Positions 23,648 to 31,327 of a stretch of DNA of 48,321 bases are shown piece after piece. The DNA is from Planctomycetota bacterium (GTDB lineage: Bacteria; Planctomycetota; Phycisphaerae; Phycisphaerales; Phycisphaeraceae), in assembly GCA_026386955.1 (NCBI GenBank), contig JAPLMQ010000117.1, positions 1-48,321 of the forward strand, in the 5' to 3' direction. The notes below the pieces were generated by a model, which saw nothing but the letters and a program-made list of their open reading frames with translations, did no database searches and was not told where the DNA came from. Numbering within the stretch: position 1 is the first letter of the stretch; every line of letters starts with the position of its first letter. The position numbers and the translations under genes were made by a program.

Positions 23648-24958
23648 TCACACCTCAGGCAAATTCCGGATCATGTAGGCCTGAAGCGTGCCGGACTCAT
23701 CCGAATTGAAGAAGGCCGTCTTCCCGTCGGGGGAGAGGAACGGGTGCGGGTGGGCCGACTTCCAGAAGCGCGTGCGGGCGTCGAGCAGGTAGGTCCAGTT
23801 TTGCAGCGGGTCGACCATCGCCTTGCCGAAGCGGGCGAGGTGGAGTTCGCAGCCCCGGCCGGGCATGGGGTTGGCGTCGGCGATGAAGCGCTCCCCGGCG
23901 ATGTCGGTGGCGAAGTGGAAGAAGCGCGGGGCGGTGACGTTCCGCGAGAGGTCGTTGCGCTGGGCGCCCTTGGAGTTCGCGCCGATGTGGCCGCAGTATT
24001 CCGTCGCGCGGCCTTCGACAAGGATCTCCTCGGTCACGGTCATGGCCTTGGAGCTGCCGTCGGCGGAGGCGGGGAGATGCACCTTGTTGGCGAAGAGGCC
24101 CGCGGTGGTGACGCAGGTGTCGGAGCGCCCGCGCCAGCACTGGTGACCCTGGCAGTACTCCTTGAGGTTGCGCCCCCAGGGCATGTTGCGGAAGTTCGAG
24201 CCGTCGTCGCGGACGACGTGGATGTCGGCCCCCGCCCCGCCGTCGTGCGGGCCGCTGCAGCCCTTGAGGTTCACACCCTTCTCGTCGCAGACGTTGCCGT
24301 GGTTCTCCTGGATGAGGATGTCGTGGCTGGCCTGGGGGTCGAGCGAGCGCGAGTACTGCGGATGGAGGTTGCACCACGACGGGCCGGTGAGGATCAGGTC
24401 GACCGTGGCCTTGTCGATGTCGAAGACGAAGAGGCCCCAGGGGGCGAAGTTGGCCCGCCCGTCGCCGAAAAAGCCGGCGCCGGCGAAGCGCTTGCCGTCG
24501 GAGGAGATGCTTGAGAGCGGATAGATCTTGCTCACGCGGTTTTTGCTGCCGCTCATGGGCGTGTCGACCACGAGGATGGTCTCGCGCCCCGTGCCGTCGA
24601 GCTTCACGCGGCGGAGCGACAACCGGCCGGCGTTGATGTCGGTCTCGTCGACGAGGTAGTAGAGGAACTGGCCGTCGGGGCTGATGGCGGGCGCGGTCGG
24701 GCCGATTTCGTTGGTGAGCGGGAGGAAGCGGTCTTTCGCGGAGGCGGAGGGATCGCAGAGGAGGTAGCGGTGCTCGGGGTCGAGCCGGTCCGAGCCGTGC
24801 GGATGGCAGGAGCGATGGAGGACGAATCGCCTGGAGTCGGGGGCGAAGATCTGGGCCTCCATGTAGACGTGGGTGGAGGGGACGGCCTCGGTGGTGAGCT
24901 GGAAGACTTCGAGGCCGGCGGGCGAGCGTTTGTCGAGGAGGTCGGGGCGTGCGAGCAT
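23648..24958 (-). CDS. WD40/PD40-like beta-propeller protein, oligogalacturonate-lyase-like
   Basis: A 436-aa protein built from repeated 'SPDG/SSDG' blades: ISPDGQFLYYLVDE, SSISSDGKRFAGAGFF and FLSPDGKTAFFNSDESG, typical of TolB/PD40 beta-propellers. Repeated His-rich loops (SCHPHGSDRLDPEHRY, WCNLHPQYSRS, GPHDGGAGADIHVV, FWKSAHPHPFLS) recall the metal-binding propeller of oligogalacturonate lyase, which cleaves unsaturated pectin disaccharides in the cytoplasm. The exact activity is inferred and less certain than the fold. No signal peptide is visible. ATG 24958 with AAGGA 7 nt upstream is preferred to an in-frame Met 52 codons earlier, which falls in non-conserved sequence overlapping the inverted repeat. 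The gene is followed by the 30-bp palindrome. Confidence 0.78.
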   Translation of the reverse strand: MLARPDLLDKRSPAGLEVFQLTTEAVPSTHVYMEAQIFAPDSRRFVLHRSCHPHGSDRLDPEHRYLLCDPSASAKDRFLPLTNEIGPTAPAISPDGQFLYYLVDETDINAGRLSLRRVKLDGTGRETILVVDTPMSGSKNRVSKIYPLSSISSDGKRFAGAGFFGDGRANFAPWGLFVFDIDKATVDLILTGPSWCNLHPQYSRSLDPQASHDILIQENHGNVCDEKGVNLKGCSGPHDGGAGADIHVVRDDGSNFRNMPWGRNLKEYCQGHQCWRGRSDTCVTTAGLFANKVHLPASADGSSKAMTVTEEILVEGRATEYCGHIGANSKGAQRNDLSRNVTAPRFFHFATDIAGERFIADANPMPGRGCELHLARFGKAMVDPLQNWTYLLDARTRFWKSAHPHPFLSPDGKTAFFNSDESGTLQAYMIRNLPEV

Positions 24959-25035
24959 GGCGGGGTCCTTGCGTCGGGGGCGGGAAAGGATGCGGAAGAG
25001 TGTATCGTCGCGAGGGTGGAGGGTAGAGAGGCCGA

Positions 25036-25222
25036 GTCTTGTTAGCCGGAAGCGCAAGCGACGGGACGGGGGTGCCCCAATGAACTGCTTCGGTGAGATT
25101 TCGATTGCGCTCAACCAACGATGGACACGCGATTCCTTCTGCCGATGGTTTTATGCGTGCTCCGGCGCGGCGGTGCATTGATCGACCCCCGTCCCGTCGC
25201 TTGCGCTTCCGGCCAACAAGAC
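25036..25222. mobile_element. 187-bp MITE-like element with 38-bp terminal inverted repeats
   Basis: Ends 25036-25073 and 25185-25222 are inverted copies with one mismatch in 38 bp (GTCTTGTTRGCCGGAAGCGC followed by AAGCGACGGGACGGGGGT). The 111-bp core is non-coding. It shares its terminal signature with the arms of 22197-22541 and with the solo repeat at 36258. It occupies half of the 370-nt divergent gap between the beta-propeller gene and the sialate O-acetylesterase gene; the other half shows a small GATGGC-TC-GCCATC palindrome at 25264-25277 and nothing else clear. Confidence 0.87.
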
Positions 25223-25328
25223 GGGCCATCCCCGCGGATGACCTCCAACCACGATGGCCTTAAGATGGCTCGCCATCCGCCTCCGGTCGCCGCCGTCATT
25301 CCACCCGCACCTCCGCAAAGGATCGCCC

Positions 25329-27050
25329 ATGCCCGTGACGCCTCGTTCGTCCGTCGGTCGGTTGAGCCGCGTCTCCCGGGCATGCCGAGTCCTCACGGCC
25401 TTCGCGGTCGCAGCCGTCGCCAGCGCGCCGGCCCGCGCGGACGTGAAGCTCCACGAGCTCTTCACCGACCACATGGTGCTGCAGCGCGGGATCAAGGCCC
25501 CCGTCTGGGGCACCGCGAGCCCGGGCGAGAAGATCAACATCGTCGTGGGCGACGAGATGGACCTGCGGGCCGCGTCGGGGACCGCGGGGCCCGACGGCGC
25601 GTGGCGGATCGACCTGCCGGTGATGGAGGCGGGCGGGCCCTTCGAGGTGACCATCTCGGGCAAGAACAAGGTCGTGCTGCAGGACGTGCTCGTCGGCGAC
25701 GTCTGGATCTGCTCGGGGCAGTCGAACATGGAGTTCGGCCTACAGGGCGCGAGCAGCGGCGCCGACGCGATCAAGAGCGCCACGCTGCCCAAGCTCCGGC
25801 TGTTCACCGTCGTCAAGCGAGTCTCGGGGCAGCCCTGCAAGGATCTCCTCGCCCCCGGGCCGATCGGCGACAAGAAGGTCGCGCTCTCCTGGGCGGTGAG
25901 CACGCCCGAGAGCGCCCGCGGATTCTCGGCGGTGGGCTTCTTCTTCGGAAGGCAACTCCAGGCCGACCTTGAAGTGCCCATCGGGCTGATCCACACCTCC
26001 TGGGGCGGCACGCCCGCGGAGGCTTGGACCAGCGACGAAGGGCTCAAATCCCATCCCGCGCTGAGCAACTTCATCGAAGGGCAGCAGGCGGCTTGGGCGA
26101 AGTTCATGGCCGACGTCGACGCGTTCCCCAAGCGGGCGGCAGAGTGGGCGGAGAAGGTGAAGGAATCGGAGAAGACGGCGAAGGTCTTCCCGCCTCCGCC
26201 GACGGCGCCGGCCGATCCGCGCGGCGGCGGGCCGGGCTCGCCCTCGACGCTCTACAACGGGATGATCGCGCCGCTGCTGCCCTTCGCGATCAAGGGGGCG
26301 ATCTGGTACCAGGGCGAGTCGAACGCGGGCGACTTCGGGCGGGCGGTGCAGTATGGCAAGCTCTTCCCCGCGATGATCACCGACTGGCGGAAGCAATGGG
26401 GGCAGGGCGATTTCCCGTTCTTCTTCGTGCAGCTCGCGAACTGGCAGGCCCCGATCGCGGAGCCCGTCGACCAGCCGTGGGCCTTTTTGCGCGAGTCGCA
26501 GTTGCAGACGCTGAGCCTGCCCAAGACGGGGATGGCCTCGGCGATCGACATCGGCGACACGGCCGACATCCACCCGCGCGACAAGGAGACGGTTGGCCGC
26601 CGCTTGGCGCTCGCGGCCCGCGCCGTCGCGTATGGGCAGAAGATCGTCTACTCCGGGCCGATCTACGAATCGATGGCGGTCGAGAGGAGCAAGATCCGGC
26701 TGAAGTTCCGCCACGTGGGCGGCGGGCTGGTGGGGCTCACGGGCGCCGGCACGGGCGAGGCCGCGCCGCTGCGGGCCTTCTCGATCGCGGGGAAGGACGG
26801 CAAGTTCGTGTGGGCCAAGGCGGAGATCGAGGGGGAGACGGTGGTGGTCTCGGCGGAGGATGTGAAGGAGCCGACGGCCGCGCGCTACGACTGGGCGGCG
26901 AACCCCAATGGGAACCTCTACAACAAGGAAGGGTTGCCGGCCTCACCTTTCCGCACGGATGCCGGCCCGCCGGTCCTGCCGGCGCCGGCGGCGCCGCCTC
27001 CGACCAAGCCCGCGGCGGCTGCGGCGCCCGCGGCGCCGACGATGCCGTGA
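25329..27050 (+). CDS. Sialate O-acetylesterase family protein, exported (573 aa)
   Basis: A signal peptide-like start (basic MPVTPRSSVGRLSRVSR, hydrophobic VLTAFAVAAVASAPARA) leads into DVKLHELFTDHMVLQRG, the canonical opening of bacterial sialate 9-O-acetylesterases. SGNH-hydrolase blocks are clear: WICSGQSNME (nucleophile Ser), IWYQGESNAG (oxyanion Asn) and DIHPRDKETVGRR (Asp-x-His of the triad). The expected role is removal of acetyl esters from sialic acids or other acetylated glycans outside the cytoplasm or in the periplasm. Length is normal; the last 35 residues are a Pro/Ala-rich tail (PAPAAPPPTKPAAAAAP). ATG 25329 has AAGGA 6 nt upstream. It ends 18 nt before the stop of a convergent small gene. 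Confidence 0.93.
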   Translation: MPVTPRSSVGRLSRVSRACRVLTAFAVAAVASAPARADVKLHELFTDHMVLQRGIKAPVWGTASPGEKINIVVGDEMDLRAASGTAGPDGAWRIDLPVMEAGGPFEVTISGKNKVVLQDVLVGDVWICSGQSNMEFGLQGASSGADAIKSATLPKLRLFTVVKRVSGQPCKDLLAPGPIGDKKVALSWAVSTPESARGFSAVGFFFGRQLQADLEVPIGLIHTSWGGTPAEAWTSDEGLKSHPALSNFIEGQQAAWAKFMADVDAFPKRAAEWAEKVKESEKTAKVFPPPPTAPADPRGGGPGSPSTLYNGMIAPLLPFAIKGAIWYQGESNAGDFGRAVQYGKLFPAMITDWRKQWGQGDFPFFFVQLANWQAPIAEPVDQPWAFLRESQLQTLSLPKTGMASAIDIGDTADIHPRDKETVGRRLALAARAVAYGQKIVYSGPIYESMAVERSKIRLKFRHVGGGLVGLTGAGTGEAAPLRAFSIAGKDGKFVWAKAEIEGETVVVSAEDVKEPTAARYDWAANPNGNLYNKEGLPASPFRTDAGPPVLPAPAAPPPTKPAAAAAPAAPTMP

Positions 27051-27068
27051 TTCCGCCGGCGCGCCGCA

Positions 27069-27341
27069 TCACGTGCGCATCAGCGAATCGAGCGTCGCCG
27101 TGGTGATCCGGCAATCGTCGAAGGACTTGCAGACTTGCACGTCGCGCCCGATCTGGTCGTCCGCCGCCTGGGTCATCAGGTCGATCAACTGCGAGACCGC
27201 CGCGGCGGAGATGGGGTCGCCCCGCCCCGCGCGCATGGCCTGCAGCGAGCTGAGGTAGATGTCGAGGTCCTCATGGGCGATGAAGAGGCCCGTGCCCTCG
27301 CCGCTGAACTTCATCTCGCCGGTCGGGGCCTTGTCGCTCAT
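27069..27341 (-). CDS. Small conserved-looking protein (90 aa), unknown function
   Basis: The protein is soluble and slightly acidic, with helical stretches (EDLDIYLSSLQAMRAG, AAVSQLIDLMTQAADDQIG) and a single Cys (VQVCKSFDD). It is not recognised. Support comes from GGAG 10 nt before the ATG, codon use like neighbouring genes, and a compact fit between two genes: convergent to the sialate O-acetylesterase and divergent from the sialidase-like gene (190-nt shared upstream region with GATCG-ATGAA-CGATC at 27429-27443). Confidence 0.65.
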   Translation of the reverse strand: MSDKAPTGEMKFSGEGTGLFIAHEDLDIYLSSLQAMRAGRGDPISAAAVSQLIDLMTQAADDQIGRDVQVCKSFDDCRITTATLDSLMRT

Positions 27342-27531
27342 GGGGGTCGTTCTCCGGGGCGCGGGGTTCGTGTCGTCGCGGGGTTCCGTGGAGATGAAAC
27401 GGCCGGCGGGCAGAGCCTATTGCGTCGCGATCGATGAACGATCATACGCCCCGCAATTCGAGTTGCTACGCTAATCGCAGCCACGAATCCGCCCGCCGCG
27501 GCGCCGGCACGAATCCCAGGAGTTCGCACGG

Positions 27532-28740
27532 ATGAAAGCCACCCCCGCCCGCCCCACCACCATCGACAGCGTCCTCTACGGCGAGCGCTGGTTCCCCTTC
27601 TTCTTCCGCCACACCGACGGCACGCTGCTGCTCTACATCGAGTACGGCCACGACGCCCACTGGTCGCCCTGCTTCCGCCTCGAGTCGCGCGACGAGGGGC
27701 GGACGTGGACCAACCCCTGCGACAACATCCCGCGCACGGCGTGGTGCCACAGTTTCGCCGACGGGCGGCTGTTCGAGATCGACACCTACGGCGTGCAGGA
27801 CCCGCGCCAGCCGCACGACGCCTGCTTCTACGGCGCGTGGAGCGACCCCTCGAAGCCGGGCTCGCCCGTGGAGAAGGAGCTCGTGCGCGTCCACTGCCCC
27901 TCGGCGCGGCCGCTGCCGCTCAACTCGCTCCGCGGCTACCCGCCCCACCACTGGTGGGACCTCTGGAACGGGCTCCACGGCACGGAGAACCTCAACGGGT
28001 CGGAGATCTTCATCAAAGGCCCGATCTTCACCAGCGGGCTGGACGCGGGGGCTGCTTCAGATGGAAAGCGCCTGCTCGCCGTCGGCTACTACCCGCACAT
28101 CGACGCCTCGATCCGCGGCGACTGGGTCTGGCTCTTCGAGTCGCTCGACCGCGGGCAGACGTGGCGGGAGTTCTCCGTCGTCGCGCGCCCCTCGGCCGAA
28201 CTCCCCGCCGGGGCGAACGAGACGACGATCGTCCGCCTGCGCGACGGCCGGCTGTACGCCGTCGCCCGCACGCACCGCCCGCTGGTCCACATGTGGTCGA
28301 GCGACGAGGGAAGGACCTGGACCACGCCCACGCCCGTGAAGATGGTCGACTCCGACGTGAAGCCCGAGCGCGTCTGGCCCGTCTGCAAGGTGCTGCACGA
28401 CGGCGCGCTGGCGATGACCTACGGCCGGCCCGGCAAGCACCTGATCCTCGATCCCACCGGCACCGGCACGCAGTGGCAGTCGCACCTCGACCTGCACGCG
28501 TGGGAGCTCGACACGCAGGCCCACCTCGGCGTCCCGCCCGAGCAGCGGCTGCGCGGAATCGTCGGGCACGATCCCGACGTCTACTGCAACCGCTACACCG
28601 ACTCGGGCGACTACCTGGGGCTGGTCGAGAGCGGGCCGGACGGGCTGATCGTGATGTACGACGTGCATCACTACGTGGAGCGGCTCGGGGCGAAGCCGGT
28701 GCAGGGCATCAGGCTCGTGCGGGTGAAGTTGGAGAGGTGA
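27532..28740 (+). CDS. Sialidase-like BNR-repeat (six-bladed propeller) protein
   Basis: A 402-aa protein with at least three Asp-box motifs (S-x-D-x-G-x-T-W): SRDEGRTW (about residues 51-58), SLDRGQTW and SSDEGRTW, spaced as in neuraminidase/BNR propellers. Conserved strand text such as ANETTIVRLRDGRLYAVART and GALAMTYGRPG supports the fold. The start (AGGAG 9 nt upstream) gives no signal peptide, so the product may be cytoplasmic or exported by another route. The family includes exo-sialidases and other glycan hydrolases or lyases; catalytic residues cannot be assigned with certainty. Its location 480 nt from a sialate O-acetylesterase suggests work on the same acylated sugar. Confidence 0.85.
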   Translation: MKATPARPTTIDSVLYGERWFPFFFRHTDGTLLLYIEYGHDAHWSPCFRLESRDEGRTWTNPCDNIPRTAWCHSFADGRLFEIDTYGVQDPRQPHDACFYGAWSDPSKPGSPVEKELVRVHCPSARPLPLNSLRGYPPHHWWDLWNGLHGTENLNGSEIFIKGPIFTSGLDAGAASDGKRLLAVGYYPHIDASIRGDWVWLFESLDRGQTWREFSVVARPSAELPAGANETTIVRLRDGRLYAVARTHRPLVHMWSSDEGRTWTTPTPVKMVDSDVKPERVWPVCKVLHDGALAMTYGRPGKHLILDPTGTGTQWQSHLDLHAWELDTQAHLGVPPEQRLRGIVGHDPDVYCNRYTDSGDYLGLVESGPDGLIVMYDVHHYVERLGAKPVQGIRLVRVKLER

Positions 28741-28816
28741 CATCTTTGATCGATGCGCCGGAACCCATGCGCCGCTGGGCCTGAGTTGGGGCCTGCCGAC
28801 AAAGGAGACGCAAGCG

Positions 28817-29146
28817 ATGAAGAGACGATGGAACAACGACGGCAACAAATGGACGACCGACGGCCGCAAGATCACCGCACCTGAGGCGCTCGACGCCATT
28901 CGGCGGTGCCTGGAGAAAGAAGGCTGGATCATCGTCGTGCACTGGTTCTACTACGGCGCGTCCGCGCCGCACCGGTTTGTGCTCGAGGACTTTGAGGAGT
29001 TCACGGCCTATCTGGAAGCGCACGCTTCGGCCGGCGACGCCGTGGATGTGTGGAGCTTCGAGGCCGTCTGTCGCGAAGACAACCTTCTGGCATCCGGCAA
29101 GTGTCCCGATGACGACGGCCGGGTGCCTGAAGGCGGGTCTTATTGA
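28817..29146 (+). CDS. Hypothetical protein (109 aa)
   Basis: The gene is strongly supported by AAAGGAG 8-9 nt before the ATG. The protein has a polar N-terminus (MKRRWNNDGNKWTTDGRK), an amphipathic helix (PEALDAIRRCLEKEGWIIVV), an aromatic patch (HWFYYGASAPHRF) and an acidic region (EDFEEFTAYLEAHASAGDAVDVW). It resembles small single-domain proteins of planctomycetes and other bacteria that carry 'I-V-V-x-H-W-F-Y-x-G' text, but no function is known to me. It sits between the sialidase-like and PhyH genes on the same strand, 53 nt before the latter, and may share their transcript. Confidence 0.75.
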   Translation: MKRRWNNDGNKWTTDGRKITAPEALDAIRRCLEKEGWIIVVHWFYYGASAPHRFVLEDFEEFTAYLEAHASAGDAVDVWSFEAVCREDNLLASGKCPDDDGRVPEGGSY

Positions 29147-29199
29147 GCTGTCTTGGCGCGGGCGCGTTATTCTGATGCGAACGCCACAGGAGTTTGACC

Positions 29200-30051
29200 A
29201 TGCCCACCACCACGCCTGACCTCGTCCTCACCGAGCAGCAAAAGGCCTTCTTCACCACCTTCGGATACCTCGCCCTGCCGGGGCTGCTCAAGGACCGCAT
29301 CGGCGCGGTGACCGACGCCTTCGAGGAGGTCTTCAAGAAGCACGGCGGCGGGCACGACGGCAAGCCGCACGACGGGAAGAACCGCTCCTGCATCGTCCCC
29401 TTCCCCGACAAGCACGCCGTCCTCGCCGGCCTGCTCGACGACCCGCGCATCCACGGGCTCGCGACCTCGCTGCTGGGCGACGACTTCAACTACATGGCCA
29501 GCGACGGCAACTACTACTCCGGCGACACCAACTGGCACAGCGACGGGTGGCACGTCAACCCCATCCACATCAAGATCGCCTTCTACCTCGACCCGCTCAC
29601 GCGCGACACCGGGTGCATCCGCGTCATCCCCGGCAGCCACATCGTCGGCGACACGTTCGCCGAGACGGTGAACAAGAACGTGGGGTGGAACGGCGTGAAG
29701 GTCGGCGTGGAGCCGCGCGACGTGCCCTGCGTCGCCCTCGAGACCGTGCCGGGCGACATCGTGGTCTTCAGCCACAACACCAAGCACGCCGCGTTCGGCG
29801 GCGGGGGCTGGCGGCGGATGTTCACCATCAACCTCTGCCAGCGCTACCCAAAGGGGCGCGAGAACGAGCTGCAGGACTACATGCGCGGCTGGTCGCGGTT
29901 CTGGATGGAGCGCGGGTACGAGCCGCTCATGATCGACACGGCCTCGCCCCAGCGGATGCGCCACCTCGAGCAGGTGCTGGCCAACGACGGCCACCTCGCG
30001 GGGCTGACGCGCGAGGCGAAGGAGAAGATGGCCGAGCCGGCCCGCGGGTGA
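29200..30051 (+). CDS. Phytanoyl-CoA dioxygenase (PhyH) family oxygenase, second copy
   Basis: A 283-aa protein starting with the family pattern LTEQQKAFFTTFGYLALPGL. The Fe(II) ligands are H-x-D in TNWHSDGWHVNP (about residues 112-114) and the distal His in FSHNTKHAAFGG; GCIRVIPGSH and WRRMFTIN (2-oxoglutarate Arg) are present. It is only distantly like the first PhyH protein in the window (18203-18985). A cytoplasmic hydroxylase acting on an unknown small molecule is expected. AGGAG lies 7 nt before the ATG. The gene is followed 53 nt later by the convergent end of a TIM-barrel isomerase, so the two may act in one catabolic route. Confidence 0.92.
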   Translation: MPTTTPDLVLTEQQKAFFTTFGYLALPGLLKDRIGAVTDAFEEVFKKHGGGHDGKPHDGKNRSCIVPFPDKHAVLAGLLDDPRIHGLATSLLGDDFNYMASDGNYYSGDTNWHSDGWHVNPIHIKIAFYLDPLTRDTGCIRVIPGSHIVGDTFAETVNKNVGWNGVKVGVEPRDVPCVALETVPGDIVVFSHNTKHAAFGGGGWRRMFTINLCQRYPKGRENELQDYMRGWSRFWMERGYEPLMIDTASPQRMRHLEQVLANDGHLAGLTREAKEKMAEPARG

Positions 30052-30104
30052 GGCGGACGAGCGAAGCGCTCAGATCCGTTCGATGAATGGGCTCGGCCGC
30101 TGAC

Positions 30105-30992
30105 TCACCGCGCCCCCGCCTTCGCGATCCGCTCCAGCTCCGCGAGGCTGCGCGCGATGCCCGCCTCGACGTCGTGCGTCGGCTCGTACTCGACGAGATG
30201 GCAGCCGTCGTATTTCATCTGCCGGAGCAGGGCCGCGTAGTCCAGGTCGTCCTCCCCGATCGCGCAGGCGACCCAGCCCGCGCCTTGGCGCCTCCAGTCC
30301 TTCATGTGGCAGTAGTTGATCCGCTCGTCGAGGATCCCCAGGGCGAAGGCGCGGTCGGCGGGCTCGACGGCCTTGAGGTTGCCGGGGTCGAAGTTGAAGC
30401 CCACGCGGACGGGCAGGTCGCGCACCAGCCGGCGGAGGCCCGCGTGGCTCGAGGCCGGGGCGTGACTGTGGACCGCAGCCCCGTCGACGAACTCGATCCG
30501 GCCGTGCGTCTCGATTGCGATCGTCAGCCCCAGCCGCCCGCACAACGCATCAGCCCTGCGGAAGGCGTCGAACAGCCGCGACCAGGTCGGCTCATCCATC
30601 CGCTCCATCGGCGTGAAGCCCGCGAAGAGGCGGACCTGCGCGCAGCCCAGCCGGGCGGCCAGCTTCACCTGTTCGAGCGTCTCGATCACCATCGCGTCGT
30701 GGGCCACCGGGTCGGGCAGGGAGAAGTCGTTCTCGATGCAGCACATCGGCGTCGCGATGCCGTGCCCGCGGCGGAGGCGGTTGAACGAGGCGATCTCCGC
30801 GTCGCTCATCCGCGTGGGCAGCCGCCCGGCCTTCCCGCCGCCGATCCCGATCTCCATCACGCGGAAGCCCAGCCGCTGGGCGATGCGGAAGTGTTCGGGC
30901 ATGGGCAGGTCGCGGAACCCCCACTCGCCGCAGCCGACGAACAACGCGCCCGCGGCCGGTCCTTCGAGGCTGATCCGATTGAACTTTGGCAT
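30105..30992 (-). CDS. Sugar phosphate isomerase/epimerase (AP endonuclease 2-like TIM barrel)
   Basis: A 295-aa xylose-isomerase-like TIM-barrel protein. The metal-binding residues are visible in order: Glu in LTIAIETHGRIEF, Asp in VGFNFDPGNLKA, His in INYCHMKDWRR and Glu in CHLVEYEPTHD. The N-terminal strand RVMEIGIGGGKAGRLP is also typical. Members interconvert keto- and aldo-sugars or epimerise sugars such as tagatose, fructose and inositol derivatives. No signal peptide is seen, so it is cytoplasmic. The start has CGGAG 5 nt upstream. It is convergent with the PhyH gene and stands alone on the minus strand. Confidence 0.9.
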   Translation of the reverse strand: MPKFNRISLEGPAAGALFVGCGEWGFRDLPMPEHFRIAQRLGFRVMEIGIGGGKAGRLPTRMSDAEIASFNRLRRGHGIATPMCCIENDFSLPDPVAHDAMVIETLEQVKLAARLGCAQVRLFAGFTPMERMDEPTWSRLFDAFRRADALCGRLGLTIAIETHGRIEFVDGAAVHSHAPASSHAGLRRLVRDLPVRVGFNFDPGNLKAVEPADRAFALGILDERINYCHMKDWRRQGAGWVACAIGEDDLDYAALLRQMKYDGCHLVEYEPTHDVEAGIARSLAELERIAKAGAR

Positions 30993-31222
30993 GACGACTC
31001 CGAAGACGTGGCTCTTCTATTGAGATGCGAAATCAGGCTTGAATCGTGCCGCACAGCCTCCGAAAGCTGCTATGTGCGGCACGGCCTGGGCTCATGGGCG
31101 CTCGCGCCGCTTGACCGCGATTGCATCCATCTCGCGGCATGCCGCCCGTGTGATCTCCAGGTCGCGGGCGAAGCGAAGATGCGGGCGGAAGTCGGGCGGG
31201 ATCGTGCCGACTCGCGGCGGTC
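30993..31222. other. Upstream region without gene
   Basis: This lies between two divergent genes and holds no convincing short gene. The mixed-composition stretch 31010-31110 contains nothing I recognise; a structured inverted repeat follows at 31223. Confidence 0.45.
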
Positions 31223-31270
31223 GATATGATACTGAACAGTGCGAGTCCTTCAGTCAGTTCATGTCATATC
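31223..31270 (+). promoter_or_regulatory. Inverted repeat upstream of the zinc-ribbon/HEAT gene
   Basis: CGATATGA at 31222-31229 and TCATATCG at 31264-31271 pair, and so do GAAC (about 31234-31237) and GTTC (31257-31260), with small bulges between. The spacer is 19 nt. It begins with a -10-like TATGAT and lies 57 nt before the ATG at 31328. It could be an operator or an mRNA leader hairpin. Confidence 0.45.
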
Positions 31271-31327
31271 GCGTCCGCTGCGCGGGGTCATCATTTCACT
31301 TTCCATTTCCCTTTCGATGGGTGGGCC

